Assembly (NCBI GenBank): GCA_964461295.1
Contig: CAYWTX010000696.1
Coordinates: 1 to 34,990, forward strand
Direction of reading: 5' to 3'
DNA from: CAYWTX01 sp964461295
GTDB lineage: Bacteria; Planctomycetota; Phycisphaerae; SM23-33
DNA: 34,990 nt
Of this stretch, positions 14,249-24,091 are shown one piece after another. The position numbers and the translations under genes were made by a program. The notes beneath the pieces were generated by a model. The model searched no databases, was not told the DNA's origin, and worked only from the letters and a program-made list of their open reading frames with translations. How positions within the stretch are numbered: the first letter of the stretch is position 1; each line of letters opens with the position of its first letter.

Positions 14249-17200
14249 ATGTTCCGCATCCTGAGAAGCCCGGGACTGTTGTGCCTGTTCGGCCTGTCCG
14301 GCGCCGCCGCGGGGCTGGCGATGCTGCTGGCCGGCACGGCGTGGCTGTTTCGGCCGAAGGCTTCCGACGGGCCGGCGATGCCCAGCGCCGAGGAGGTCCG
14401 CCAGGCGGCGGAAGATCGCGACCTGAAACTGGACCTCCAGCGTCCGCCGGTGCTGTACCGCCACGTGGATTACTCCCAGGGCCCCGCCGCGGCGTGGTAT
14501 CCCAAGGGCGAGCCGCCGATCCTGGCCGACCTGGTCCGGGAAGGCGTGCTGCGGCCGCTGGTCGAGCGGATCGGCCCGGAACCCGCCGTGATGGAGGGCG
14601 TCGAGGGGATCGGCACGTATGGCGGGACGTGGATTCGCGCCGCCATCTCCGAGACCGATGCCATCGGCATCATGATCTCTCGGATGTCGTACTCGAACCT
14701 CGTGCGGTTCTCCCCGTACGGCTACCCGATCGTGCCGCACATGGCCAAGGGCTACGAGGTCTCCAGCGACGATCGCGAGTTCACCTTCACCCTTCGCCGC
14801 GGCATGCGCTGGTCGGACGGCCAGCCGTTCACCGCCGCCGACATCCTGTACTGGTGGCGGCACGAAGCCAACGACAGGGAGCTCAGCGGCGACGTGCCGC
14901 CGGCCATGACGGTCGCCGGCAAGCCCGGCACGGTGGAGAAGCTGGACGACTACCGTGTGCGGTTCCGCTTCCCACAGCCGTACGGGCTGTTCCTGGCGAA
15001 GGTGGCCGGTCCGTTCGGCCACCAGCTTGTGAACAGCCCCGCCCACTACCGCCGCCAGTATCACCCGGTGATCGGCGACAAGGACCTGATCGAGCGAACG
15101 ATGCGGGCCCGCAAGCTCCCCAGCGCCCGGGCCGTCTACAGCGCCATCGGCGAGTTGGGCAACCCCGAGCACCCCCGGCTCTGGCCGTGGGTCTATCGCA
15201 CGTACAAGCCCAACCCCCCGCAGGCGTTCGTCCGCAATCCGTATTACTGCGTGGTCGACACCAGGGGCAACCAACTCCCCTACATCGACCGCCTGCTGAT
15301 GGAGGTCAAGTCCGGCGAGATGATCGGCGTGGCGGCCGCGAGCGGCCAACTCTCCTGCCAGGCTCGCAACCTCAAGTACGACCAATACACGCTGCTGATG
15401 AGCCAGCGCCGCAAGGCCGGGTACGACGTGCGGCACTGGTACTCGGGCGACCGGTCGACGTTGCTGATCGCCCCGAACCTCAACCGGCGGACCGACGACG
15501 CGCCCGACAGCGCCGCCAAGCACGCGCTGCTGAATGACAAGCGGTTCCGCCAGGCGCTGTCGCTGGCGATCAATCGCCGGGCGATCATCGACGCCGACCT
15601 CAACGGCCAGGCCGAGCCCGCGCAAGTCTCGCCGGGGCCGGAGTCGTTCTTCCACGAGCCCGCCACGTTCAGCAGCTTCACCGACTATGACCCCGCCTCG
15701 GCCGGGCGGCTGCTGGATGAACTGGGCCTGACCCATCGCGACTACGAGGGCTGCCGCACGTTCGCGGACGGTTCGCGGATGACGTGGTTTCTCAACATGT
15801 CCACGGCGATGAACTACGGTTCGGCCCAGTTCGTGATCGACGACTTCGCGGCGGTGGGCCTGCGCGTGGTGCCCCAGATTCGCTCGCGCCCGCTGTTCTA
15901 CGTGGAGAAGGCCGGCCTTCAGCACGACCTGACGCTCTGGGGGAGCAACGGCGAGTTCTTCCCGCTGATCGACCCGCGGAACTTCCTGCCGTTCAGCCAC
16001 GAGTCGAACTTCGCGCCCGCCTGGGCGATGTGGTACTCCCGCGGCGGGTTCCACGGCAATCCGCGGGCCGGCCGTTCGGCTGCCGGCGCGCCGCCGGAGG
16101 GCCATCCCGTCCGCCAGGCGATTGCCGCCTATGAGCGGGCCCTCGCCGCCAGCGACCCCAACCAGCAGCGGGAGCTGTTCCGCCCGGCGCTGAAGATCGC
16201 GGCCGAGAACGTCTGGACGATCAGCGTCTCCACGCCGCCGCCACAGCTCTGCGTGGTGCAGCACGGATTCCGCAACGTGCCCAGGCAGTTGGTGTATTCG
16301 TGGGACTTCCAGTCGCCTGGCAACGGGGGGCTCGAGACGTACTACTTCGAGAAGCCCTCCGATTCGCCCGGTGCGGTCGCCGAGACCCGGCAGGCCATCC
16401 GGCGGGTGACGCCCCAGGACGACGCCCTCTCGGCGATGGCGGGCCAGCCCGCCAGCCCGGCGGGCAAGGCGATCGGCGGGGCCTTGCGATACGGCTTGCT
16501 GATCCTCGCCGGCTGCCTGGTAGCGCTCGTGGCCGTGAAGCACCCGTACATCGCCCGGCGGCTGCTGATCATGGTCCCCACGCTGCTGATCATCTCGGTG
16601 GTGGCCTTCACGATCATCCAACTGCCGCCCGGCGACTTCCTGACCTCGCGGATCATGCAGTTGCAGGAATCGGGCGACACGGCCGACCTGCGGGCGATCG
16701 AGGACCTCTCGCGGATGTTCCAGCTCCAGGACTCGGCGCCGCAACGCTACGTTCGCTGGCTGGGGCTGAGGTGGTTCATCACGTTTGACGGCCGCGATGC
16801 CGGCCTGCTCCAGGGCAACCTCGGGCGCTCGATGGAGAGCGGCCGGCTGGTCAACGACGTCGTCGGCGACCGCATTCTGCTGACCGTGCTGATCTCGCTG
16901 GGCACGGTGTTGTTCACGTGGGTGGTGGCGATCCCGACGGGGATTTACTCGGCCGTGAAGCAGTACTCGGTGGGCGACTATGTGCTGACGTGCGTGGGAT
17001 TCCTGGGCATGTGCGTGCCGTCGTTCCTGCTGGCGCTGGTGCTGATCTACGCGGCGGGGGAGTGGTTCGACATGCAGGTGTCGGGGCTGTTCAGCGCGCG
17101 GTACGGCGCCCAGCCGGAATGGACGTGGGGGAAGTTCGTGGACCTGCTGCAGCACATCTGGATTCCCGTGCTGGTGCTGGGCGTGGGTGGCACGGCGGGC

Positions 17201-17572
17201 ATGATCCGCGTGATGCGCGGCAACCTGCTGGACGAGTTGAGGAAGCCCTACGTCGTCACCGCACGCGCCAAGGGCGTGGGGCCGACGAAGCTGCTGCTGA
17301 AGTACCCGGTGCGGCTGGCGCTGAACCCGTTCATCTCGTCGATCGGCGGGCTGTTTCCGCACCTGGTTTCCGGCGGCGCCATCGTCGCGATGGTCCTGTC
17401 GCTGCCCACCGTGGGCCCGTTGATGCTCTCGGCCCTGATGACAGAGGATATGTACCTCGCGGGATCGATGCTGATGGTGCTGAGCCTGCTGGGCGTGCTG
17501 GGCACGCTGGTCAGCGACCTGCTGCTGCTGTGGCTGGACCCGAGGATCCGCTTCAAGGGGGGCTCCCGATGA
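14249..17572 (+). CDS. Fused ABC transporter substrate-binding protein (family 5) and permease
   Basis: 1107 residues in one frame. A membrane segment (about 10-33) is followed by a periplasmic solute-binding domain of the peptide/nickel class (about 100-690), with FTFTLRRGMRWSDGQPFTAA and FRQALSLAINRRAII as landmarks. A second segment near 745-763 crosses back to the cytoplasm, and from about 765 the chain is a DppB-type permease: YIARRLLIMVPTLLIISVV, LLQGNLGRSM, and an EAA-like loop ELRKPYVVTARAKGVG near 1000. The topology is self-consistent: binding domain outside, permease start inside. Normally these are two proteins. The next permease and two ATPases complete the importer. The substrate may be a peptide or oligosaccharide; the sequence does not decide. 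Confidence 0.9.
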   Translation: MFRILRSPGLLCLFGLSGAAAGLAMLLAGTAWLFRPKASDGPAMPSAEEVRQAAEDRDLKLDLQRPPVLYRHVDYSQGPAAAWYPKGEPPILADLVREGVLRPLVERIGPEPAVMEGVEGIGTYGGTWIRAAISETDAIGIMISRMSYSNLVRFSPYGYPIVPHMAKGYEVSSDDREFTFTLRRGMRWSDGQPFTAADILYWWRHEANDRELSGDVPPAMTVAGKPGTVEKLDDYRVRFRFPQPYGLFLAKVAGPFGHQLVNSPAHYRRQYHPVIGDKDLIERTMRARKLPSARAVYSAIGELGNPEHPRLWPWVYRTYKPNPPQAFVRNPYYCVVDTRGNQLPYIDRLLMEVKSGEMIGVAAASGQLSCQARNLKYDQYTLLMSQRRKAGYDVRHWYSGDRSTLLIAPNLNRRTDDAPDSAAKHALLNDKRFRQALSLAINRRAIIDADLNGQAEPAQVSPGPESFFHEPATFSSFTDYDPASAGRLLDELGLTHRDYEGCRTFADGSRMTWFLNMSTAMNYGSAQFVIDDFAAVGLRVVPQIRSRPLFYVEKAGLQHDLTLWGSNGEFFPLIDPRNFLPFSHESNFAPAWAMWYSRGGFHGNPRAGRSAAGAPPEGHPVRQAIAAYERALAASDPNQQRELFRPALKIAAENVWTISVSTPPPQLCVVQHGFRNVPRQLVYSWDFQSPGNGGLETYYFEKPSDSPGAVAETRQAIRRVTPQDDALSAMAGQPASPAGKAIGGALRYGLLILAGCLVALVAVKHPYIARRLLIMVPTLLIISVVAFTIIQLPPGDFLTSRIMQLQESGDTADLRAIEDLSRMFQLQDSAPQRYVRWLGLRWFITFDGRDAGLLQGNLGRSMESGRLVNDVVGDRILLTVLISLGTVLFTWVVAIPTGIYSAVKQYSVGDYVLTCVGFLGMCVPSFLLALVLIYAAGEWFDMQVSGLFSARYGAQPEWTWGKFVDLLQHIWIPVLVLGVGGTAGMIRVMRGNLLDELRKPYVVTARAKGVGPTKLLLKYPVRLALNPFISSIGGLFPHLVSGGAIVAMVLSLPTVGPLMLSALMTEDMYLAGSMLMVLSLLGVLGTLVSDLLLLWLDPRIRFKGGSR

Positions 17573-17600
17573 CGATGCAGCCGGCAAGCGCGCGGGCGTG

Positions 17601-17680
17601 TGTTTGTAGTACCGCCGTAAGGCGGGCCGTTCAGCTTCGACAGCGTGCCGGGATTCCGCCTTACGGCGGGACTACAAACA
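17601..17680. repeat. Inverted-repeat element, copy 2
   Basis: Arms 17601-17625 and 17656-17680 are 25-bp inverted repeats with one mismatch (TGTTTGTAGTACCGCCGTAA in the left arm). The 30-bp centre ends TGCCGGGATT exactly as in copy 1 at 1147-1224. It lies between the fused binding-protein/permease gene and the second permease gene of the same apparent operon, so a strong hairpin would form in the mRNA and could lower downstream expression. Confidence 0.8.
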
Positions 17681-17720
17681 GGGAACTACGCGGTTGTTCA
17701 CCTGGAAGCGAGGCCGCTGG

Positions 17721-18902
17721 ATGACAGTGCGGGCCTTACCTCTGGTGCCTGAGCCTGTCCGCGACGACGCGGCCGCGGCGCACAGTCTGTCGCAGTGGCA
17801 GCTCATTCGCCGGCGGTTTGCCAAGCACCGCTTGGCCGTGGCGGCCCTCTGGCTGCTGGCGGCGATGTACCTGATCGCCGTGTTCGCCGACTTCGTCGCC
17901 CCCTATCCGTCCATGTGGCGGGACCTGCCGCACGCTTACTGCCTGCCCCAGCCGCCGCGGTGGAGCCCCTCCGGGGGTCTGCACGTCTATGCCCCGCGCG
18001 TGATCGTGGACCCGGTGACGTTCCGGAGGTCGTACGTGGAGGACGCCAACCGGATCGTCCCGCTGGGCTTCCTCGTCAAGGGCGTTCCCTACAAGCTCTG
18101 GGGACTGATCCCCTGGGACAGGCACCTGTTCGGCGTGGAGAACTACCAGCCGCCGCCGCCGGCCGCGGCGACCCCGCATCCGGGCGCCGCGCAGGCGGGC
18201 GCTGACGCCTTCTACCTGCTGGGGGCCGACAAGTACGGGCGCGACATCTTCTCGCGGATCGTCCACGGCTCGCGGATTTCGCTGTCGATCGGCCTGGTGG
18301 CCATCGTGGTGACCTTCCTGCTGGGGTCGGTCATCGGCGGCCTGAGCGGCTACCTCGGCGGCGCGACGGACAATCTGATCCAGCGGATGATCGAGATCAT
18401 CAACGCCTTCCCGCGCCTGCCGCTGTGGCTGGCGTTGGCGGCCGTGATGCCGCAGGACTGGTCGCCGCTGGCGACGTACTTCGCCATCACGATGGTGCTG
18501 AGCCTGCTGGGTTGGACCGACCTGGCGCGGGTGGTCCGCGGCAAGCTGCTGTCCTTGCGGGAGGAGGACTACGCGATGGCGGCCCGGCTGATGGGGGCCT
18601 CGCACGGGCGGAGCATCTTCCGTCACCTGTTGCCGGGCCTGACCAGCCACATCATCGTCGTGCTGACCCTGAGCGTGCCGGGGATGATTCTGGGCGAGAC
18701 GTCGCTGAGCTTCCTGGGGCTGGGGCTTCGCCCGCCGGTGGTGAGCTGGGGCGTCATGCTCCAGGACTGCATGAACATGCAGGTGGTGGCGAACTATCCC
18801 TGGCTGCTGACGCCGGTGATCTTCATCATCCTTGTGGTGTTGAGCTTCAACTTCCTGGGCGACGGCATGCGCGACGCCGCCGACCCGTACGCGGCGAGAT
18901 GA
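17721..18902 (+). CDS. Peptide-type ABC transporter permease, DppC-like
   Basis: 393-residue inner-membrane permease. A first membrane segment (AVAALWLLAAMYLIAVFAD) is followed by a periplasmic insert of about 120 residues, longer than usual in DppC, before the signature LGADKYGRDIFSRIVHGSR. Further segments and the EAA loop (LSLREEDYAMAARLMGAS) follow, ending FNFLGDGMRDAADP, which is typical of DppC/OppC. The ATG at 17721 has GAGG upstream; a TTG at 17694 would add nine residues. It is the partner of the permease half of the preceding fused protein. The long insert may dock the fused binding domain, which is inference. Confidence 0.92.
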   Translation: MTVRALPLVPEPVRDDAAAAHSLSQWQLIRRRFAKHRLAVAALWLLAAMYLIAVFADFVAPYPSMWRDLPHAYCLPQPPRWSPSGGLHVYAPRVIVDPVTFRRSYVEDANRIVPLGFLVKGVPYKLWGLIPWDRHLFGVENYQPPPPAAATPHPGAAQAGADAFYLLGADKYGRDIFSRIVHGSRISLSIGLVAIVVTFLLGSVIGGLSGYLGGATDNLIQRMIEIINAFPRLPLWLALAAVMPQDWSPLATYFAITMVLSLLGWTDLARVVRGKLLSLREEDYAMAARLMGASHGRSIFRHLLPGLTSHIIVVLTLSVPGMILGETSLSFLGLGLRPPVVSWGVMLQDCMNMQVVANYPWLLTPVIFIILVVLSFNFLGDGMRDAADPYAAR

Positions 18903-18953
18903 AGGGAGGCACAAGATGCATTCGCAGCCCCCGAAGGATGCGTTTGACGGTAG

Positions 18954-19123
18954 CCGCGGGCGCAAGCCCGTGGTTCCGCGCCCCAAGGGCAGTGAGCCCC
19001 CGAAGGGGGCGATTGAATCGTGCAGGAAGGTTCATTCGTCGCGTTCCGGGACTCCCCGTGAACGTGGCGATGCGCACCACGGGCTGGCGCCCGTGTCCAC
19101 CATCATGCGCCCCCTTGGGGGGC
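18954..19123. repeat. Cluster of four GC-rich palindromes inside the transporter operon
   Basis: Four hairpins occur within 170 bp: 18954-18973 (CCGCGGGC/GCCCGTGG, GCAA loop), 18996-19010 (GCCCCC/GGGGGC, GAA loop), 19078-19095 (CACGGGC/GCCCGTG, TGGC loop) and 19109-19123 (GCCCCC/GGGGGC). They fill the 246-bp spacer between the second permease and the first ATPase, which has no gene. They look like REP-type elements and may tune mRNA stability between the two halves of the operon. Confidence 0.7.
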
Positions 19124-19148
19124 CCATCGGCGTGACCCGGAATCCGGC

Positions 19149-20155
19149 ATGAAGGACGCCAATGACATCCTCCTGGAAGTGAGCGGGCTGCGGACCTACT
19201 TCCATACCGACGACGGCGTCGTCCGGGCCGTCGACGGCGCGAGTTTCACCTTGCGCCGCGGCGGAGCGCTCGCCATCGTCGGCGAGAGCGGGTGCGGCAA
19301 GTCGGTCACCGCTTACTCCATCCTGAAGCTCATCCAGCCGCCGGGGCGGATCGAGGGCGGGCGCATCGTGCTCCGCCCCGCCGATGGCCGGGCGATCGAC
19401 GTGACCGCGCTGCCCGAGGGCGGCGAGTCGCTGCGCCGCATCCGCGGCGGGCTGGTCGGCATGATCTTCCAGGAGCCGATGACGGCCCTGAGCCCGGTGC
19501 ACACCATCGGCAGCCAGATCGCCGAGGCGATCCTGGTGCATCGGCCCGTGGGCACGCGGCAGGCGTACGACACAGCCGCGGAAGTGCTCGGCAAGGTGGG
19601 CATCCCCGGGCCGCGGCTGCGGCTGAAGCAATACCCGCACGAACTCAGCGGCGGGATGCGCCAGCGGGCGGTGATCGCCATGGCGCTGGCGTGCGGGCCG
19701 GAACTGGTAATCGCCGACGAGCCCACCACGGCGCTGGACGTGACCATCCAGGCCCAGATCATGGGCCTGCTGAAGCGCCTGCGGAGCGGGACGCGAACTT
19801 CCATTCTGCTGATCACGCACGACCTGGGGGTGGTGGCGCAGATGGCGGAGGACGTGGCCGTGATGTACCTGGGTCGGATCGTGGAGTCGGCCGCGGTCCG
19901 CCCGCTGATGAAGTCGCCGCGGCACCCGTACACGATGGGCCTGCTCGCGTCGCTGCCGAGCCTGGCGCGGCGGCACGAGCCGCTGGCGTCGATCGGCGGG
20001 GCCGTGCCGTCGATGGCGGAGATCCCGCCCGGCTGCCCGTTCCACCCTCGCTGCCCGCATGCCCAGCGCGGGCGCTGCGACGTCGGCGGGCCGCCGGAGC
20101 TTCGCGACATCGCCGGCGGCCACAAGGTCGCTTGCCCGCGGGCCGAGGAGATCGC

Positions 20156-20159
<4 letters not shown>
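19149..20159 (+). CDS. Peptide-type ABC transporter ATPase, DppD-like
   Basis: 336-residue cytoplasmic ATPase that drives the preceding importer. Walker A is GESGCGKS (about residues 44-51), the Q-loop is in MIFQEPMTALSP, the signature is LSGGMRQR, Walker B is LVIADEPTTALD and the switch His is in LLITHDLGVV. The C-terminal oligopeptide-transporter domain has GCPFHPRCPHA, with the spaced Cys residues that can bind an iron-sulfur cluster in this family. It overlaps the next ATPase by four bases (ATGA). GGAA upstream supports the ATG at 19149. Confidence 0.95.
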
Positions 20160-21157
<998 letters not shown>

Positions 21158-21207
21158 CGCCCTCGACGGCCCCGGCCTGACGGACACGGCGAGGACGCGC
21201 CGCGGGC

Positions 21208-21236
21208 TTTACACCCCAGGCCATCCGGGTTAGACA
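21208..21236 (+). promoter_or_regulatory. Candidate promoter of the ECF sigma operon
   Basis: TTTACA (21208-21213, five of six matches) and TAGACA (21231-21236, weak) are 17 bp apart, about 40 bases before the sigma-factor start. If the sigma factor regulates itself the true promoter would look different; this is only a candidate. Confidence 0.3.
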
Positions 21237-21276
21237 AATCGCCGCTTCCGCCTGCTCCTTGTCTGTGGAGTGATGA

Positions 21277-21813
21277 ATGCCTCACCGCGACGACGACGCG
21301 ATCCATCGCGCCTTGACAGCCGGCGACCCGGCTGCCTTTGCGGCGGCCTACGACCGCTTCGGTCCGCGGATGTACCGCGCCGCCCGCGCCCTGCTGCGAT
21401 GCGACGCCGACGCCCAAGACGCGGTGCAGGACGTCTTCCTCGCGCTGGTGCGCGGACGCGCCGGGCTGGCCGGCGTCGTGGACGTCGAGGCGTACGTGTT
21501 CACGGCCCTGTACCGCGCGGCTCAGCGCATTGCCTCCGCCCGCGCGACCGAACTCAGCCGCCTGCGCCGGGTGAGCGAGATGACAGCGATGACCGCACAG
21601 CCTGTTGCCCCGCCGGACGCCGAACCGGTGCGTCGCGCCTTGGCCGGCCTGCCAGCCGAGCAGCGCGAGGTCGTCGCGATGAAGGTGGACGCGGGGCTCA
21701 CCTTCGCCCGGATCGGCGTGGTGCTGGGCGTGTCGCCGCACACCGCCGCCAGCCGGTATCGCTACGCGCTGGAGAAACTCCGCGCCGCCCTGGCCAAGGA
21801 GGTCCGGCCATGA
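21277..21813 (+). CDS. ECF-type RNA polymerase sigma factor
   Basis: 178 residues, the usual size for an extracytoplasmic-function sigma factor. Region 2 is seen in AFAAAYDRFGPRMYRAARAL and DAQDAVQDVFLAL, which bind core polymerase and the -10 element. Region 4 is LAGLPAEQREVVAMKVDAG followed by the helix-turn-helix FARIGVVLGVSPHTAASRY that reads the -35 element. GGAG lies six bases before the ATG. The stop overlaps the next start (ATGA), coupling it to the small membrane protein likely to control it. Its targets are unknown; the operon lies directly upstream of the polysaccharide genes. Confidence 0.93.
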   Translation: MPHRDDDAIHRALTAGDPAAFAAAYDRFGPRMYRAARALLRCDADAQDAVQDVFLALVRGRAGLAGVVDVEAYVFTALYRAAQRIASARATELSRLRRVSEMTAMTAQPVAPPDAEPVRRALAGLPAEQREVVAMKVDAGLTFARIGVVLGVSPHTAASRYRYALEKLRAALAKEVRP

Positions 21814-22268
21814 ATGGCTTTGACATCTTCCCCGAGCTTCCTCCCGACCTGCGCGACCTCGAAGCCGCCCTGGCGGCGTCGGTGGCGGCGCAGCCGTCCG
21901 GGCTGCGCCAGCGTGTGCTGGCCGCCGTGACGCGGGAACTGGTAGAGGGCGAGCGGCGCCAACGGCGCGCGGCGAACTGGCGTTTTGCCGCGGCGATCGC
22001 CTTGGCGGCGCTGGCAGGCATGAACTTCGTCCTGGGCGCCACCAGTGGCAGCGGCGAGCGGCTGTGGCTCCAGGCGGCCCCCGCGCCGGGCGAGGTCGAC
22101 GCCGCCGCCCGCGAGATCGCGCGGCTGGCTCCCGAACTGACGGCCCGCGAATCGCGCCGTCAGGCGTTGCTGCTGAGCGTGCAGGTCACGCCGTCCATGG
22201 CGCCGCTGCGCGGCCGGACACAGGTGCTGCCGGGGCCGCCCCAGACCCCGGCGCCGACAGATTGGTGA
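21810..22268 (+). CDS. Small single-pass membrane protein, putative anti-sigma partner
   Basis: 152 residues. About 60 cytoplasmic residues with an acidic, leucine-rich start (DIFPELPPDLRDLEAALAA) are followed by one membrane segment (WRFAAAIALAALAGMNFVLG) and an outer portion ending in a Pro-rich tail. AAGGAGG precedes the ATG, which overlaps the sigma-factor stop. Gene position, one membrane span and an N-terminal cytoplasmic domain fit an anti-sigma factor, but I see no zinc-binding HxxxCxxC motif, so the role is inferred from context only. Confidence 0.75.
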   Translation: MNGFDIFPELPPDLRDLEAALAASVAAQPSGLRQRVLAAVTRELVEGERRQRRAANWRFAAAIALAALAGMNFVLGATSGSGERLWLQAAPAPGEVDAAAREIARLAPELTARESRRQALLLSVQVTPSMAPLRGRTQVLPGPPQTPAPTDW

Positions 22269-22302
22269 ACGTGCCGAACCCCCACTACGAAAGGACCTAA
22301 CC

Positions 22303-23967
22303 ATGGGACGCTTCCTCCTGCTAGTCGAACTGACGGCGGTCCTGCTGCTCACGCTGGCCTGGTGCTGGACATGGGCCGCAAGGCGCAGACACGCGTGGGC
22401 CCGCCGGCTCGCCGTGGGCGCCGGCATCCTTCTCACGGCCATCGTCCCGACGGCAGCGCTGTTGTTCTCCTGCTGGCTCACCTACGTCGTCCAGGTGGGC
22501 AATTCGTTGCGATGGTACAGTTTCACGTTGGCCGGCGGCTACGCGCTGGGCGTGGGCGTGCTGACCGCGGCGCTGGCGCGGCGCCGCGTCGGGGGCGTCG
22601 GTAGAGGCTGGCCGGAGGCCGCCGCCGCGGCGGCGTGGCCGCGGGGCAGAATCGCCGCGGGCGGGGGCGTGGCGATGGTGCTCCTGTTCACCACGTTCTG
22701 GAACCTGGATACCGAGGTGCGCGCCAATCTCTCGACCGTGCGCGCCCAGGCCGGGGCGCAGGCCCTGGCCGTCGCCCCGGCCCGCGTGCCCGACAGCCTC
22801 AACGCGGGCCTGGTCTATCAGGAATGCTGGTCCCAACTCGAAGGCGCCGAACCGGCCGACGGCATCCTCGCCGACAAGGCCGTGGACGACTTCATCGGCG
22901 GCAAGGGCGGCCTGGACGCTGATCGGATCGAGGACCTGCGTCGCCGGTGCGTGCCCCTTGAGCCGCTGCTCGCCCAACTTCGCCGCGCCGGCAAGATGCG
23001 AGACTGTTACTTCGAGCGCACGTACAACGAGCCCAGCATCGCCCTGCTCCTGCCCGGCCTTGGCGGCATGCGCAGCGGCGCCCGCCTGCTTGCGCTGGAC
23101 GCGCGACTGAAGGTCCGCGCCGGCCAGACGGCCGCGGCGATCGAGGACGTCAACACCATCTTCGCCATGGCCCGGCACATGAGTACCGAGCCCGTTCTCG
23201 TCAGCGCCCTGGTCTCCATGGCGATGGACGAAACGGGACGACGCGCCCTGGAGGATGTGCTGCGCCACGCGCGGCCCGCTGCTGCCGACCTTGAGGCCGT
23301 TGAGATCGACCCGCTGTTCAGCCACGCCCGCTCCCTTACGCGAAGCATGCGCATGGAAGAGGCGTTCGGGCTGTACACGATGGGCGGCATCGGCTGGGAC
23401 TTCGGGCTCGATGCGCTCATGCTCATCGCCAGTTGCGACGGCTCCGGGCCGAACACATTCACGTCGGGCATGGCGATCCTGTCGGGCCCGATCTACCGCG
23501 TGTTCATGGTCGAGAGCGACATTGCCGGATACCGCAGGTGCTTCAGCGATCTCCGCCGCCTGGCCGCCAAACCCTACGCCGAGGCCCGCGCCGAACTCAA
23601 GGCCCGCAGCGATGCCGCGCACGTGAGGCAGTACGGTCTGTTGCCTTCGGTCCTGCTGCCGGCCCTGAGCGCGTGCTTCGAGCTGGGCGCGCGCCAGGAC
23701 GCAGGCCGGCGCTGCGCCTTGGCCGGGGTCGCGGCCTACCGCCACCACCAGCGCGAGGGCCGCTGGCCCGACCGGATCGAGCAGCTTGCCGGCCCCGGGT
23801 CCGTGGCGGCGAGCGTCGATCCGTTCGACGGCAAGGCGCTGCGCCTGAAGGCCGCACCGACGGGCATCGTGATCTACAGCATCGGCCCCGACCTGGTCGA
23901 TGATGGGGGCAAGCCGTTCGACAACAAGACCAAGACTGGCGACATCGGGTTCACCGCTGGAAGCTGA
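22303..23967 (+). CDS. Planctomycete-type membrane protein with DPFDGK/DDGG C-terminus
   Basis: 554 residues. The first 140 hold four hydrophobic segments (for example LVELTAVLLLTLAWCWTWA and GGVAMVLLFTTFW). The middle is a long alpha-helical soluble region. The end has RREG-like RWPDRIEQL, then DPFDGKALRLK, VIYSIGPD and DDGGKPF, a set of motifs I recognise from many uncharacterised planctomycete proteins with pseudopilin-like tails. AAGGA precedes the ATG, 34 bases after the putative anti-sigma gene, so it is probably the third gene of the operon. The function is unknown; it may sense or be controlled by the sigma system. Confidence 0.8.
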   Translation: MGRFLLLVELTAVLLLTLAWCWTWAARRRHAWARRLAVGAGILLTAIVPTAALLFSCWLTYVVQVGNSLRWYSFTLAGGYALGVGVLTAALARRRVGGVGRGWPEAAAAAAWPRGRIAAGGGVAMVLLFTTFWNLDTEVRANLSTVRAQAGAQALAVAPARVPDSLNAGLVYQECWSQLEGAEPADGILADKAVDDFIGGKGGLDADRIEDLRRRCVPLEPLLAQLRRAGKMRDCYFERTYNEPSIALLLPGLGGMRSGARLLALDARLKVRAGQTAAAIEDVNTIFAMARHMSTEPVLVSALVSMAMDETGRRALEDVLRHARPAAADLEAVEIDPLFSHARSLTRSMRMEEAFGLYTMGGIGWDFGLDALMLIASCDGSGPNTFTSGMAILSGPIYRVFMVESDIAGYRRCFSDLRRLAAKPYAEARAELKARSDAAHVRQYGLLPSVLLPALSACFELGARQDAGRRCALAGVAAYRHHQREGRWPDRIEQLAGPGSVAASVDPFDGKALRLKAAPTGIVIYSIGPDLVDDGGKPFDNKTKTGDIGFTAGS

Positions 23968-24091
23968 CGAGGGTTGCCCGGGCTGCCGCGCGCAGCCAGT
24001 GGCAAGCGAAACAGGTTCCTTGACGGCTGGATCTGTGTTAGAACCCTTTGGTCCGTCGCTTCCCATCGTCACTATTGCCTGGAGTCACGAG

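Noticed and set aside
14243..17587. 1114-residue open frame on the minus strand
   Set aside because: Exact antisense shadow of the fused transporter gene, caused by GC-rich codons; no domain in its translation.
19292..20155. N-terminal extension of the DppF-like ATPase
   Set aside because: This part is an out-of-frame shadow of the DppD-like gene; the ATGA overlap and GAGGAG mark the true start at 20156.
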